Notes: generated by a model from the letters alone, not told the origin. 64,000 nucleotides of DNA from Duncaniella muricolitica (GCA_025808375.1 CP061009.1:62001-126000), one strand, 5' to 3'; counted from the first letter of the stretch, positions 51,907 to 60,654 are shown. Program-made: numbers and translations.

Positions 51907-52868
51907 CTTGCGATGTAGTTTTTATAAGCGTTGATAAAACGGCCGAAGGCTCCGATGCGCATGAGCCCCTGTTCGAATATAAGCCAGCCGACGATGGTCA
52001 CGCCTATGCCGGCGAGCACGTCGATGATATAGTGGTGAGAGGTGTAGACGGCCGTAAACCATATGCCGAGACATATCACGGCAAAGAGCACACGCAGCCA
52101 CACCCCACACCGCGCACGCAGCGAGTAGATAAACGCTATGAGCATATAGGCGGCATGAAGCGAGGGGAGGGCGGCAAAAACGTTGGAGTTGCGCGAATAG
52201 AGACCGTCAAAAATCCCTACGCCCATCATCTCGTCCCAGCGTCCGAGACCGGCTGTCTCGCCGTGTGTGCCGGGGATGAAGTCAAATCCGTGCATGGCCA
52301 CATACCACGGCGGAGCGGCGGGATGCACATAATAGAGGGCAAAGCCTAACAGATTGACAAACAGAAATACGAGCGAGAAGTGGAGATACACCTTGTATTG
52401 TCTGTCGAAATAGAGCCACAGGCCGAAGAGTATCGGCACCGGCACCCAGCACAGGTAGAAACATCCGGCCAGAAAGTCGAGCACTGGGGTAGTGTGCATG
52501 GCCCACCACTCGTTGGGGGTGACGATTGTGCCCGCCACTGCCTCGTTGGCGGCCGGCAGGGTGATGCCGAAGAGTGACGACTCGGCGGAATAGAGCCCGA
52601 AGATGTCCACCGGGTTGACCTCATAGTTGGGGCAGATGTTCATCCAGTCATAGGAGATGCCGAAGACTATGAACGGCAGCAGGGCCACGACAAGTTTTCT
52701 TGTAACGCCTGTGACAAGCAGCATGGCCGCGAGAAACACAGCTATATACAGGTGCTCGGGCCGGAATCCGACAAAAGTGGCGGTGACGGCAAGCCACACC
52801 ACAAGGCTGATGACTATGATGGCACTTTCGCGCTTGGAGGGAAACTGCATTTTACGGAATATGTTCAA
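51903..52868 (-). CDS. PAP2 superfamily membrane enzyme, Aur1/IPC synthase-like
   Basis: A 321-aa polytopic membrane protein. It carries phosphatase/transferase motifs of the Aur1-like PAP2 group: YYVHPAAPPWYVAMHGFDF, the catalytic-type AALPSLHAAYML and TSHHYIIDVLAGIG with the last His and Asp. Aur1-type enzymes move phosphoinositol from phosphatidylinositol to ceramide, and Bacteroides makes inositol sphingolipids with a gene of this kind. Here it lies between two CDP-alcohol transferases, fitting a phospholipid-to-sphingolipid headgroup transfer. That substrate is inference. Confidence 0.85.
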   Translation of the reverse strand: MNIFRKMQFPSKRESAIIVISLVVWLAVTATFVGFRPEHLYIAVFLAAMLLVTGVTRKLVVALLPFIVFGISYDWMNICPNYEVNPVDIFGLYSAESSLFGITLPAANEAVAGTIVTPNEWWAMHTTPVLDFLAGCFYLCWVPVPILFGLWLYFDRQYKVYLHFSLVFLFVNLLGFALYYVHPAAPPWYVAMHGFDFIPGTHGETAGLGRWDEMMGVGIFDGLYSRNSNVFAALPSLHAAYMLIAFIYSLRARCGVWLRVLFAVICLGIWFTAVYTSHHYIIDVLAGIGVTIVGWLIFEQGLMRIGAFGRFINAYKNYIAR

Positions 52869-52913
52869 ATTTCTCGGCCGCTGACACAGCGGCTAAACTC
52901 TAAACTCTCTAAA

Positions 52914-53618
52914 CTACAATTGCTTGCGCACGTGGTTGATGCGGGCAAAGGCCGTAATGTTGGCAAACACCGCTATGATGCCCATGCACACGATGAGAAT
53001 AGTGGTGGCGTCAAACTCCGCCGGGCTGACACACTGGCCGGTGATGCCCGTGGCGAGCGCGCCGATGCTGGTCACCACCACGCGCTCGGGACGCTGCATG
53101 AAGCCCACCTTACACTCGAGGCCGAGGCCTTCGGCGCGGGCACGCACGTAGCTCACCATGATTGAGCCTACAAGAGCGATGAAAGTGATGAGCGCGCCGC
53201 CCACATAGCCCGTCTGGATGAGATAATAGCTGATGCCGCCGAGAGTGAAGAGCTCGCAATAGCGGTCGAGCACCGAGTCATACATCGCGCCGAATGTCGA
53301 GGCCATGCCGCCAAGGCGTGCCACCTGGCCGTCGAGCATGTCAAAGAGCGAGAAGAGTATGATGATGGCTCCGGCCCATGTCACAAGGTCATAATTCATG
53401 TTGGTGGCCGAGCCGGTATATCCGGCATAGACGAGCAGGGCCGCCGCCGCGATATTGCCGAGCAGACCTATGGTCGTGACTATGTTGGGGGTGACGCCCA
53501 TGCGTATGAGCAGTCTTACGAAGGGGTTGATGACACAATAGATGCCCTGCTGGAGAGCATCGCGCATCTTCTTGAAAGTTGATGTCTTGGGTTGCATTGT
53601 GATATCTGAATCGGGCAT
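52914..53618 (-). CDS. CDP-alcohol phosphatidyltransferase, candidate phosphatidylinositol-phosphate synthase
   Basis: A 234-aa membrane enzyme with the complete signature DMLDGQVARLGGMASTFGAM followed by YDSVLD (DxxDGxxARx8Gx3D). It resembles bacterial phosphatidylinositol-phosphate and phosphatidylglycerol-phosphate synthases. In Bacteroides thetaiotaomicron, as I recall, a gene of this type beside GtrA and PAP2 genes makes phosphatidylinositol phosphate. An alternative start is the Met at codon 8. It lies 45 bp before the PAP2 gene; the spacer contains TAAACTCT-type repeats. Confidence 0.85.
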   Translation of the reverse strand: MPDSDITMQPKTSTFKKMRDALQQGIYCVINPFVRLLIRMGVTPNIVTTIGLLGNIAAAALLVYAGYTGSATNMNYDLVTWAGAIIILFSLFDMLDGQVARLGGMASTFGAMYDSVLDRYCELFTLGGISYYLIQTGYVGGALITFIALVGSIMVSYVRARAEGLGLECKVGFMQRPERVVVTSIGALATGITGQCVSPAEFDATTILIVCMGIIAVFANITAFARINHVRKQL

Positions 53619-53691
53619 AGAGATACGTATGGAAAATGATTGGTAGCGTTGGGTATATATATCGATGGGATTTCAGTCGTGGGAATCTATG

Positions 53692-54234
53692 TCACTTGTC
53701 TGAACCGTTCTTGCCGGGGTGCATGAACAGATCGACAAATCTTATGGCATAGGGGTCGATGCGGTTGTGACGGTATACAAAGTTTTTCTGCATGAGGAAG
53801 TTCCAGAATATCGACACTATGAGCGAGACGCTCAGTCGGGCCGCCGCGTAATATCCGTTGGGTTTGAAACCCATCTCTTCGAGAAAACTAAGCTGGTTGA
53901 GCAGCTCGAAGGCGGCCTGTGTGCCGTAGACGTTGAGCAGCAGCGAGCCTAACCATACGAGCGAATATTTCACGGCCACGGCCTTGACCGGTATGTCGGT
54001 GGCATGGAATGTGAAGCGGTAGTTGATGCAACAGTTGACTATGCCGCCACACACCGCGCCGATGGCTGTGGATATCCACGGAGCCAGATGGACAAAGGCA
54101 AAGAACACAAAGCCCACGCCCATGTCGATCCACGAAGCGATCTGTGATGACACCGACGAGCGCAGAAATGTCGACACGATGTCACCGCCGTTGATAAACT
54201 TATCCTTTATTTTTGATATGCTTTTTGTAGCCAT
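53692..54234 (-). CDS. GtrA family membrane protein
   Basis: A 180-aa protein with four membrane segments of the GtrA family, small flippase-like partners of polyprenyl-linked sugar transfer. The family pattern is visible in SSQIASWIDMGVGFVFFAF, GGIVNCCINYRFTF and IVSIFWNFLMQKNFVY. In the lipid-headgroup operon it could move a lipid-linked headgroup precursor across the inner membrane, but no function is established here. It starts 17 bp after the ATP-grasp gene ends. Confidence 0.85.
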   Translation of the reverse strand: MATKSISKIKDKFINGGDIVSTFLRSSVSSQIASWIDMGVGFVFFAFVHLAPWISTAIGAVCGGIVNCCINYRFTFHATDIPVKAVAVKYSLVWLGSLLLNVYGTQAAFELLNQLSFLEEMGFKPNGYYAAARLSVSLIVSIFWNFLMQKNFVYRHNRIDPYAIRFVDLFMHPGKNGSDK

Positions 54235-54251
54235 TTTTGTTGTCGGGTTTG

Positions 54252-55118
54252 TTATTTGCGCTTTTTGATTTCGGCGAGAATCGCCCGGGCTATCACGCCC
54301 GAGGCCTCGACGCGACAGGGCGCGAAACTGGGCCAGTCGTTGAAGTCGATGATGGAGAAGTTGCCCTCGGGGTCGATGATGGCGTCGCCGCCATAGATGC
54401 GTATGTCGAGTATGTCGGCCGCGCGGTCGCAGGCGTCGCGAAACTTGTCGATGTCAAATCTCGCCTCCTCGCCTCCCCGTCTCGGGGCTTTGTCATCGCC
54501 TTTTGACGAGTAGGTTTTCTCGAAGGGGTAGAAGCAGTAGAAGTAGTCGGTGTCTCTCACTCCGTAAAATTTCACCTGGTCGCCATCCAGGTGACGGTTG
54601 ATGACGGCACGCTTGATGCCGCGCAGAAAGTATTCCTGAAGCACTTCCTGAGCCTCTTCGGGATGACGCACATAGGTGACGTCCTCCTTGTGCATGGCAT
54701 ACGTGTCGCCGCGCTTGATCCAGGCGCGCTCCATGCCGATGCGTTCCATCTGCTCGGTGACGGTCTGGTTGGTGTTGACCATGAGGCTTTCGGGATAGGG
54801 GATGCCTGAGCCGAGGAGGATGCGAGTGAGGCGTTCGCGAGTGCAGTTTTCCACTCCGTAGCCCGAGTTGATTACGAGGCGGCCCGAGTCTTCCATGGCC
54901 TGGAGTATGGGAAACGAGCGTTGGTCGCGGCACATGTGTATCACTATCGGCTCTTTGACGGCTCCTGCTATGAGCTGTTCCTCCGAATAGGTCTTCACCT
55001 GGCAGCCACGCTTGCGCAACTGTTCGCACGTGAGGTTGATTATGGCCGCGTCGTTGCCTATGTGGTTGGGCGAATAGGCTCCGGCGCGGAGTATTGCTGC
55101 TATTTTAGTGTCGGCCAT
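54252..55118 (-). CDS. ATP-grasp family ligase
   Basis: A 288-aa soluble protein with an ATP-grasp fold, related to glutathione synthase and RimK-type ligases. Visible parts are the N-terminal domain (IAAILRAGAYSPNHIGNDAA), the ATP-binding strands (MERAWIKRGDTYAMHKEDVTYV, GIKRAVINRHLDGDQVKFYGV) and the metal-binding DAIIDPEGNFSIIDFNDWPSF. Such enzymes form amide or ester bonds through acyl-phosphates. Its presence in a lipid-headgroup operon is unusual and could mean attachment of an amino acid or acid to the headgroup. The acceptor is unknown. Confidence 0.82.
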   Translation of the reverse strand: MADTKIAAILRAGAYSPNHIGNDAAIINLTCEQLRKRGCQVKTYSEEQLIAGAVKEPIVIHMCRDQRSFPILQAMEDSGRLVINSGYGVENCTRERLTRILLGSGIPYPESLMVNTNQTVTEQMERIGMERAWIKRGDTYAMHKEDVTYVRHPEEAQEVLQEYFLRGIKRAVINRHLDGDQVKFYGVRDTDYFYCFYPFEKTYSSKGDDKAPRRGGEEARFDIDKFRDACDRAADILDIRIYGGDAIIDPEGNFSIIDFNDWPSFAPCRVEASGVIARAILAEIKKRK

Positions 55119-55126
55119 ACTGTTAT

Positions 55127-55275
55127 TTGCCCTGCGGGCAAAGGTTATGAGGTTATAAGGTTATGAGGTTATGGAGGAGAGCTTTGTTATTTGCCCTGCG
55201 GGCAAAGGTTATGAGGTTATAAGGTTATGAGGTTATGGAGGAGAGCCTTGTTTTGCCCTGCGGGCAAAGGTTATG
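55127..55275. repeat. Second REP-like palindrome array inside the lipid operon
   Basis: Three palindromes TTGCCCTGCGGGCAA begin at 55127, 55191 and 55253, each followed by TTATGAGG/TTATAAGG octamers. It is the same family as the 8.6-kb array, with a one-base change in the loop (CCCTGCGGG). It fills most of the spacer between the nucleotidyltransferase and ATP-grasp genes. Confidence 0.9.
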
Positions 55276-55966
55276 GGGTTGGGGAGAGGAGGCGGGCTGC
55301 TTTGTCGATGTCGGAGGCATGGTCGATGTCGATTATGAGTCCGAAGGACCACGCCTTGAGCCTCATGCCTGAGGCTACGAGCGCGCGCTGCAGGTCGCGC
55401 ATGCGTGTCTTGCCGGCGGCCATGCATTCGTCGAGTATCTCGAGCGCGCTCTCGGGTAGGGCGTATATGCCGCCCGAGATGTAGCCGGCTCCTTCGACGG
55501 GGGTGTCGAAATAGCCGGTGACGGTGCCTTCACGGTCGGCTGACACGTAGAGAGGCTTTTCGTCGTCGATATAAGTCGTGACTCCCATATAGCCGTCATA
55601 TGTGCCTGTGTCGGCGGCATAGGCGTCAATATAGCGGTCAAACTCGGTTGGGTCAAACACTGTGTCGACTGTCGTGAGGCAAAACCGTCCGCACCCTTTC
55701 AGGCAGGGGGCGAGCCGGTGCAGACTGTGCATTGAGCCGGAAGTGGAGGCCGTCACCACGTGGTCGGCGTCAATCTCCGGGGCACATGCAGCTACCTCGG
55801 GACTTATGATTACACTCACGCTCTCGCAGTCGTGTCGCGAGCGGAATATTCCTGTCAGCCGCTCTATCAGTGTGCTCCCGCCGACACGCACCAGCGGCTT
55901 GGGGACATTGATGCCCTCATGCTTCAGGCGTGAACCTTCTCCGGCGGCGATAATGGCGTAGTGCAT
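55271..55966 (-). CDS. Sugar-phosphate/alcohol-phosphate nucleotidyltransferase
   Basis: A 231-aa NTP-transferase of the GT-A-like fold, which couples a phosphorylated sugar or alcohol to a nucleotide. The N-terminal motif is IIAAGEGSRLKHEGINVPKPLVRVGG, with PKPL near residue 22, followed by TSGSMHSLHRL and TTVDTVFDP. This is the pattern of LicC-like cytidylyltransferases and of CTP:inositol-1-phosphate cytidylyltransferases. It is first in the lipid-headgroup operon and probably activates the headgroup as a CDP derivative. The exact alcohol is unknown. Confidence 0.85.
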   Translation of the reverse strand: MHYAIIAAGEGSRLKHEGINVPKPLVRVGGSTLIERLTGIFRSRHDCESVSVIISPEVAACAPEIDADHVVTASTSGSMHSLHRLAPCLKGCGRFCLTTVDTVFDPTEFDRYIDAYAADTGTYDGYMGVTTYIDDEKPLYVSADREGTVTGYFDTPVEGAGYISGGIYALPESALEILDECMAAGKTRMRDLQRALVASGMRLKAWSFGLIIDIDHASDIDKAARLLSPTP

Positions 55967-56065
55967 GATTGGTTGGCTGTGGTGTGATGACGGTCCCGGC
56001 TGTCAGGAGCAAGCGGGTAAAAACCGGCGAGGGGATAAACTCCTCGACTGTAAACTCTCAACTCT

Positions 56066-56091
56066 GAGTAATCGCATTCACGCGATTACTC
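56066..56091 (-). terminator. Hairpin at the pdxA stop
   Basis: 10-bp arms GAGTAATCGC and GCGATTACTC enclose a 6-nt loop. The stop codon of pdxA lies in one arm. It lacks a long T run, so termination may be partial. Confidence 0.45.
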
Positions 56092-57150
56092 ATTGCGTCC
56101 GCGGTCAAAGTTCTGCTTGCGCAGCGGATTGGCTGTGGCGTCGGCTTCGCGACGGCGGTTGCGATAGATGTCGAGTGCCATGTAGATGGCCTCGCGCAGC
56201 GACTGTGGGTCGGCCGAGCCTTTGCCGGCGATGTCAAAGGCTGTGCCGTGGTCGGGCGATGTGCGCACGGCCGGAAGTCCGGCTGTGTAGTTGACACCGC
56301 GCTCGCCCATGAGCAGCTTGAAGGGTATGAGGCCCTGGTCGTGATACATGGCCAGGATGCCGTCAAACTTTTTGTAGGAGCCGCTTCCGAAAAATCCGTC
56401 GGCCGGATAGGGACCGAAGGCAAACACCCGTTTCTTGTAGGCCTCGGCCACTGCGGGCGCGATGATGTCGTTTTCCTCCGAACCTATCACGCCGTTGTCT
56501 CCGGCATGGGGGTTGAGCGAGAGCACGGCTATACGGGGCGAGTGGATGCCGAAATCGGATATGAGCGAGCGGTTAAACCGCATGATGCAGTCGGCCACGG
56601 CCTCTTTGGTCACCTTTGGAGCCACGCCCGACAGCGGTTCGTGGATGGTGACGAGGGCTACTCTGAGTTCCTCGCCGGCCATTATCATCATGGCTTTGGC
56701 CGAGCCTTGTCCCAGACGGTCTTCGAGATACTCGGTGTGGCCCGGAAAGGCGAACTCTTCGCTGTGGATGGCGTCTTTGCTTATGGGGCAGGTCACGAGC
56801 ACGTCGATATTGCCCTCGCGTAGATCGGCCACGGCGCGGTCAAGCGCGGCGAGTGCGGCGGCTCCGGCGGCCGGCGTGCATTTGCCGGGCTCGGGCACCA
56901 CGGTCTCGTCGACCACATTTATTATATAGTTGTGGTCACCGTTGGCCTGGGATGCGTTTTCTATCTGAGTGAACTTCACCTCGGGCAGCTCCATCATCTT
57001 GCGGTAGGAAGCCGCAATCTTGGCCGAACCATACACCACCGGGGTGCATATCTCGGCTATGCGGGGATCCTCGAGGGTCTTGAGGATTATTTCATAGCCG
57101 ATGCCGTTGATGTCTCCGTGGGTGATGCCCACTTTTATCTTGTTTTCCAT
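56086..57150 (-). CDS. pdxA: 4-hydroxythreonine-4-phosphate dehydrogenase
   Basis: An NAD-dependent dehydrogenase of the DXP-dependent pyridoxal phosphate pathway. It has 354 aa. Motifs are the N-terminal VGITHGDINGIGYEIILKTL, CPISKDAIH with FPGHTEYLEDRLG, LSLNPHAGDNGVIGSEE and the metal-binding MYHDQGLIPFK and VRTSPDHGTAFDIAGKG. pdxA enzymes bind a divalent metal through these His and Asp residues. Some Bacteroidota have pdxA beside pdxJ, but none is visible here. The upstream gene is the DUF2723 protein, 30 bp away on the same strand. Confidence 0.94.
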   Translation of the reverse strand: MENKIKVGITHGDINGIGYEIILKTLEDPRIAEICTPVVYGSAKIAASYRKMMELPEVKFTQIENASQANGDHNYIINVVDETVVPEPGKCTPAAGAAALAALDRAVADLREGNIDVLVTCPISKDAIHSEEFAFPGHTEYLEDRLGQGSAKAMMIMAGEELRVALVTIHEPLSGVAPKVTKEAVADCIMRFNRSLISDFGIHSPRIAVLSLNPHAGDNGVIGSEENDIIAPAVAEAYKKRVFAFGPYPADGFFGSGSYKKFDGILAMYHDQGLIPFKLLMGERGVNYTAGLPAVRTSPDHGTAFDIAGKGSADPQSLREAIYMALDIYRNRRREADATANPLRKQNFDRGRNE

Positions 57151-57180
57151 AAAATAGTCTGTTGGGCTTGATAGCCCGGC

Positions 57181-60100
57181 TTATCGTTGTTCGATTATCG
57201 AGACGATGCGGTCAAAGTTGACTCCCATCTCCTCGAGGTCGCTGATTATTGCTTCGGCGTCACCTCCCGCGTCGGCATAGTCCTGAAGGAGATACACCAT
57301 GTAGTAAGTCTCGGCAAAGCGGTCGGTGTCCTGAAGTGTCGCATACTGCCAGGGCGCGAGGCTCTGGTAATATTTCACATTGGCTCCGTAGCGGCGCAAC
57401 TCCTTCTCGAGAAGCTCGAGGGCGTGCTGCTTGAGCTCGGGACGCTCGGTGGCCATGCCTATGCGGGCATAGATCTGGGCCATCTTCTGAGGTATCTGTA
57501 TCGCGTAGGGCGATGCGGCCTCGGGGAGTTTCTCCTCCATGAGCTTGAGCAGCGTGTAGGCCTTCTCGTAGCGGTCGGCCTTGTAGGCCGCGAGAGCCGC
57601 GCGGTCGGCCTCGTCGGTGACGGTGCTGTCGGCACGCTCGGCCATGACAGCTTCGTTGATGAGGGCGGTGGCTGCGGTGAGTATATAGGAGCGGTGGGTG
57701 GTGACCATGCGGCGCACTGTCTCGTCGAGATATATCTGGCCCGGCTCGGTCACTTTGTCGAGACCGCCCCAGCGGAATTTCTCGGTGATGTTGCGATAGG
57801 CCTTGTCGGTGTTGACTGCCACGATGTCGCGGTCAGAGTTCTCGTCGTTGACCACAGGGGTGAACTCATAGGCCATACCGGTGGAGCGCATGTAGGGCTG
57901 GAGTCCGAGATAATAGTTGGAGGGCACGGTCGACGCGATGTAGACAGGGCGTTTCCATCCGTTCTTGATCGAGGTGTTGAGAATGTCGAGACTCAGCACC
58001 TGGCTCAGAGTCATGCCTCCGTGGCTCATCGACTCGGGGTCGTTGTGCATGTTGGCTATCATCACGGGGTCACACTGGGCGGCCTCCTGCTCGGTGATGC
58101 GTCCGGCCTTGACTGCGGCCTCGAGGTCGACGGGGATATACATGTTGGTATACTTCATCATCGGCGCGTTCCACGAGTTCTGACTTGATTTCGGGTCATA
58201 GAGCTGTGCGAGCGACGAGTCCACAAGCACGGCGGTGGTGTCCTCGTCGGCGGCGAAGTAGTTGAAGTTCATGCGGTCATAGGCATAATTCTCGGGATTG
58301 GCGAGTGTCTCGATGCCTGCGGCCTCATAGGAGGGATGCTTGACCTGATTGGCATACCAGTCGGTGGTGAGATAGCTGAGGTTGACCACCTTGACGTCGG
58401 TGCGGTGGCCCTCCACTTCCTGAGCATACCACAGGGGGAAGGTGTCGTTGTCACCGTTGGTGAATATGATGCCGTTCTCGTCCACCGAGTCGAGATAGTT
58501 CATGCCGAAGTCGCGTGTGGTGTAGCGTCCCGAGCGGTCATGGTCGTCCCATGTCTGCGACACCATCTGCAAGGGCACTGCCAGACCTATCACGCAGGCG
58601 ATGACGGCTGCGATGAGCGACTTGTCGGCCGGTTTGGATGATGACGACTTCTCTTTCGACGGCTTGGGAGCCATGAGACTCGTGAGTATGTGCCACAGGC
58701 CGGCTACACCCATGCCCACCCATATGGTGTAGGCGTAAAACGAGCCGGCAAACGCGTAGTCGCGCTCACGGGGCTGCGAGGGTGTCTGATTGAGATAGAG
58801 CACGATGGCGATACCTGTCATGAAGAAGAGGAAGAATATCACCCAGAACTGCTCGATGCCGCGCTTCGACACGAATGCCTGCCATCCGAGACCGATGAGG
58901 CCGAGGATGAGCGGGAGCATGTAGAACACGTTGTGGCCCGGATTGCCCTTGCCCTCCGAGTCGGGCAGGAGACTCTGGTCGCCCAGACGGGGAGTGTCGA
59001 TGAAGGGGATACCCGAAATCCAGTTGCCGTGGTTCACCTCACCGTTGCCCTGGATGTCGTTCTGGCGGCCGGCAAAGTTCCACATGAAGTAACGCCAGTA
59101 CATGTGGTTGAGCTGATAGACGAGGAAAAACCTCATGCTCTCGCCGAATGTCGGCTTGATGCGGTCGGTATACTGGATCACGTTGCCGTTTTGGTCGACA
59201 TACTGTGTGGCCTTGACTGGAGTGCCTCTGAGTCCGCCTATCCATTCCGAATAGGCCTGGGTGTGCGCTCCGCTGTATATGCGGGGGAAGAGCATGTCGA
59301 GCTCGGGGCTCATGCGGTAGTTCTTCTTATAGCCCTGGAATACGTAGCTGTCATTCTGGTCGGGCGAAGTCTTGGTGGCTTTGGCATACTGGGGCGCACC
59401 GTCGGAGTATTGCGGGGTGAGCTGGCCCGAGGGCGAGGCTTCATAGACCACCGACGAGTTGTTGGTCTGGCCATAGAAGAGCGGACGCTCGCCATACTGC
59501 TCGCGGTTGAGGTAAGAGGCGAGGGCAAACACATTGTCGGGCGCGTTCTGGTTCATCGGCGGATTGGCCGACGAGCGTATGAGCAGCAGCGCGTAGCTCG
59601 AGTAGCCGATGAAGATGACAAAGATGCTCATCACAACGATGTTGAGGATTCTCACCGGGAGCTTCTTGGCCCAGAACAGATAGGCCAGCAGGCCACCCAT
59701 GATGATGACGGGTATCCACATGCTGTTGCCGATGAAGGGGATGCCCGAAAGCAGGATGCTGAGGGCCACGCTCCAGCGCAGACGGCTCACGTTGTTCTGC
59801 TTGTAAAGCTCGCTGATGGCCCATATGAACGAGCCCACAGTGAGGATGGCATAGATGAGCACACCGATGTTGTAGCTCAGACCGACCACGTTGACAAAGA
59901 AGAGCTCGAAATACTGCGACACTTCGATGAATCCGGGCACGAGTCCGTAGAGTATCAGACCCACCACTACGGCCGAGAGGCCGAGTGCCACGAGCGAACC
60001 TGTCGCGGTGGTGTCTTTCCACAGACGGTAATAGATGACCAGACCTATGGCGGGGATACACAGCAGGTTGAGCAGGTGCACGGCTATAGAGATGCCTATC

Positions 60101-60654
60101 ACATAGGCTATCAGTATCAGATATTTGTCGCTGTGGGGCATGTGGGCACGGTTTTCCCACTTGAGTATCAGCCAGAACACCAGCGCGGTGCAGAACGACG
60201 AGAACGCATAGACCTCGCCCTCGACGGCCGAGAACCAGAACGTGTCGCTCCACGTGTAGGCCAGCGCGCCACATATGCCCGAACCGAAAATCACGAGCAT
60301 CTGCACGAGCGATACCTCCTCGGCGTCATCCTTGACTGTCAGACGTTTCACCAGGTGGGTGATGGTCCAGAAGAGCAGCAGTATGGTTGCCGCCGACAGC
60401 AGTGCTGACATCGAGTTGACCATGAGTGCCACCTTGGTCACGTCGCCAAAGGCGAAGTTGACAAAAAAGCGGGCGGCAAGCATGAATATGGGGTTGCCCG
60501 GCGGGTGGCCTACTTCAAGTTTGTAACCCTGCGAGATAAACTCCGGGCAGTCCCAGAAGCTGGCTGTAGGCTCGACGGTGAGCAGATAGGTCACCGCGGC
60601 TATGGCAAAGCACAGCCAGCCCAGTGTGTTGTTGATGAGATTGTATCGCTTCAC
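57181..60654 (-). CDS. DUF2723 membrane protein, putative O-mannosyltransferase family
   Basis: A large 1157-aa protein. The N-terminal half holds about 13 membrane helices with the DUF2723 motif (TVEPTASFWDCPEFISQGYKLEVGHPPGNPIF), which contains the conserved acidic loop Asp-Cys-Pro-Glu typical of GT-C glycosyltransferases. The C-terminal 480 residues form a soluble, periplasmic, partly helical region that may be tetratricopeptide-like (FAETYYMVYLLQDYADAGGD). The human homologue TMEM260, as I recall, is a protein O-mannosyltransferase, and Bacteroidota modify secreted proteins by O-glycosylation. The donor and targets are not known here. Confidence 0.87.
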   Translation of the reverse strand: MKRYNLINNTLGWLCFAIAAVTYLLTVEPTASFWDCPEFISQGYKLEVGHPPGNPIFMLAARFFVNFAFGDVTKVALMVNSMSALLSAATILLLFWTITHLVKRLTVKDDAEEVSLVQMLVIFGSGICGALAYTWSDTFWFSAVEGEVYAFSSFCTALVFWLILKWENRAHMPHSDKYLILIAYVIGISIAVHLLNLLCIPAIGLVIYYRLWKDTTATGSLVALGLSAVVVGLILYGLVPGFIEVSQYFELFFVNVVGLSYNIGVLIYAILTVGSFIWAISELYKQNNVSRLRWSVALSILLSGIPFIGNSMWIPVIIMGGLLAYLFWAKKLPVRILNIVVMSIFVIFIGYSSYALLLIRSSANPPMNQNAPDNVFALASYLNREQYGERPLFYGQTNNSSVVYEASPSGQLTPQYSDGAPQYAKATKTSPDQNDSYVFQGYKKNYRMSPELDMLFPRIYSGAHTQAYSEWIGGLRGTPVKATQYVDQNGNVIQYTDRIKPTFGESMRFFLVYQLNHMYWRYFMWNFAGRQNDIQGNGEVNHGNWISGIPFIDTPRLGDQSLLPDSEGKGNPGHNVFYMLPLILGLIGLGWQAFVSKRGIEQFWVIFFLFFMTGIAIVLYLNQTPSQPRERDYAFAGSFYAYTIWVGMGVAGLWHILTSLMAPKPSKEKSSSSKPADKSLIAAVIACVIGLAVPLQMVSQTWDDHDRSGRYTTRDFGMNYLDSVDENGIIFTNGDNDTFPLWYAQEVEGHRTDVKVVNLSYLTTDWYANQVKHPSYEAAGIETLANPENYAYDRMNFNYFAADEDTTAVLVDSSLAQLYDPKSSQNSWNAPMMKYTNMYIPVDLEAAVKAGRITEQEAAQCDPVMIANMHNDPESMSHGGMTLSQVLSLDILNTSIKNGWKRPVYIASTVPSNYYLGLQPYMRSTGMAYEFTPVVNDENSDRDIVAVNTDKAYRNITEKFRWGGLDKVTEPGQIYLDETVRRMVTTHRSYILTAATALINEAVMAERADSTVTDEADRAALAAYKADRYEKAYTLLKLMEEKLPEAASPYAIQIPQKMAQIYARIGMATERPELKQHALELLEKELRRYGANVKYYQSLAPWQYATLQDTDRFAETYYMVYLLQDYADAGGDAEAIISDLEEMGVNFDRIVSIIEQR

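Noticed and set aside
58690..60408. A 572-codon reading frame on the plus strand inside the DUF2723 gene.
   Set aside because: It is antisense to a conserved membrane protein, has no recognisable motifs and has a low-complexity His- and Glu-rich composition typical of shadow frames.
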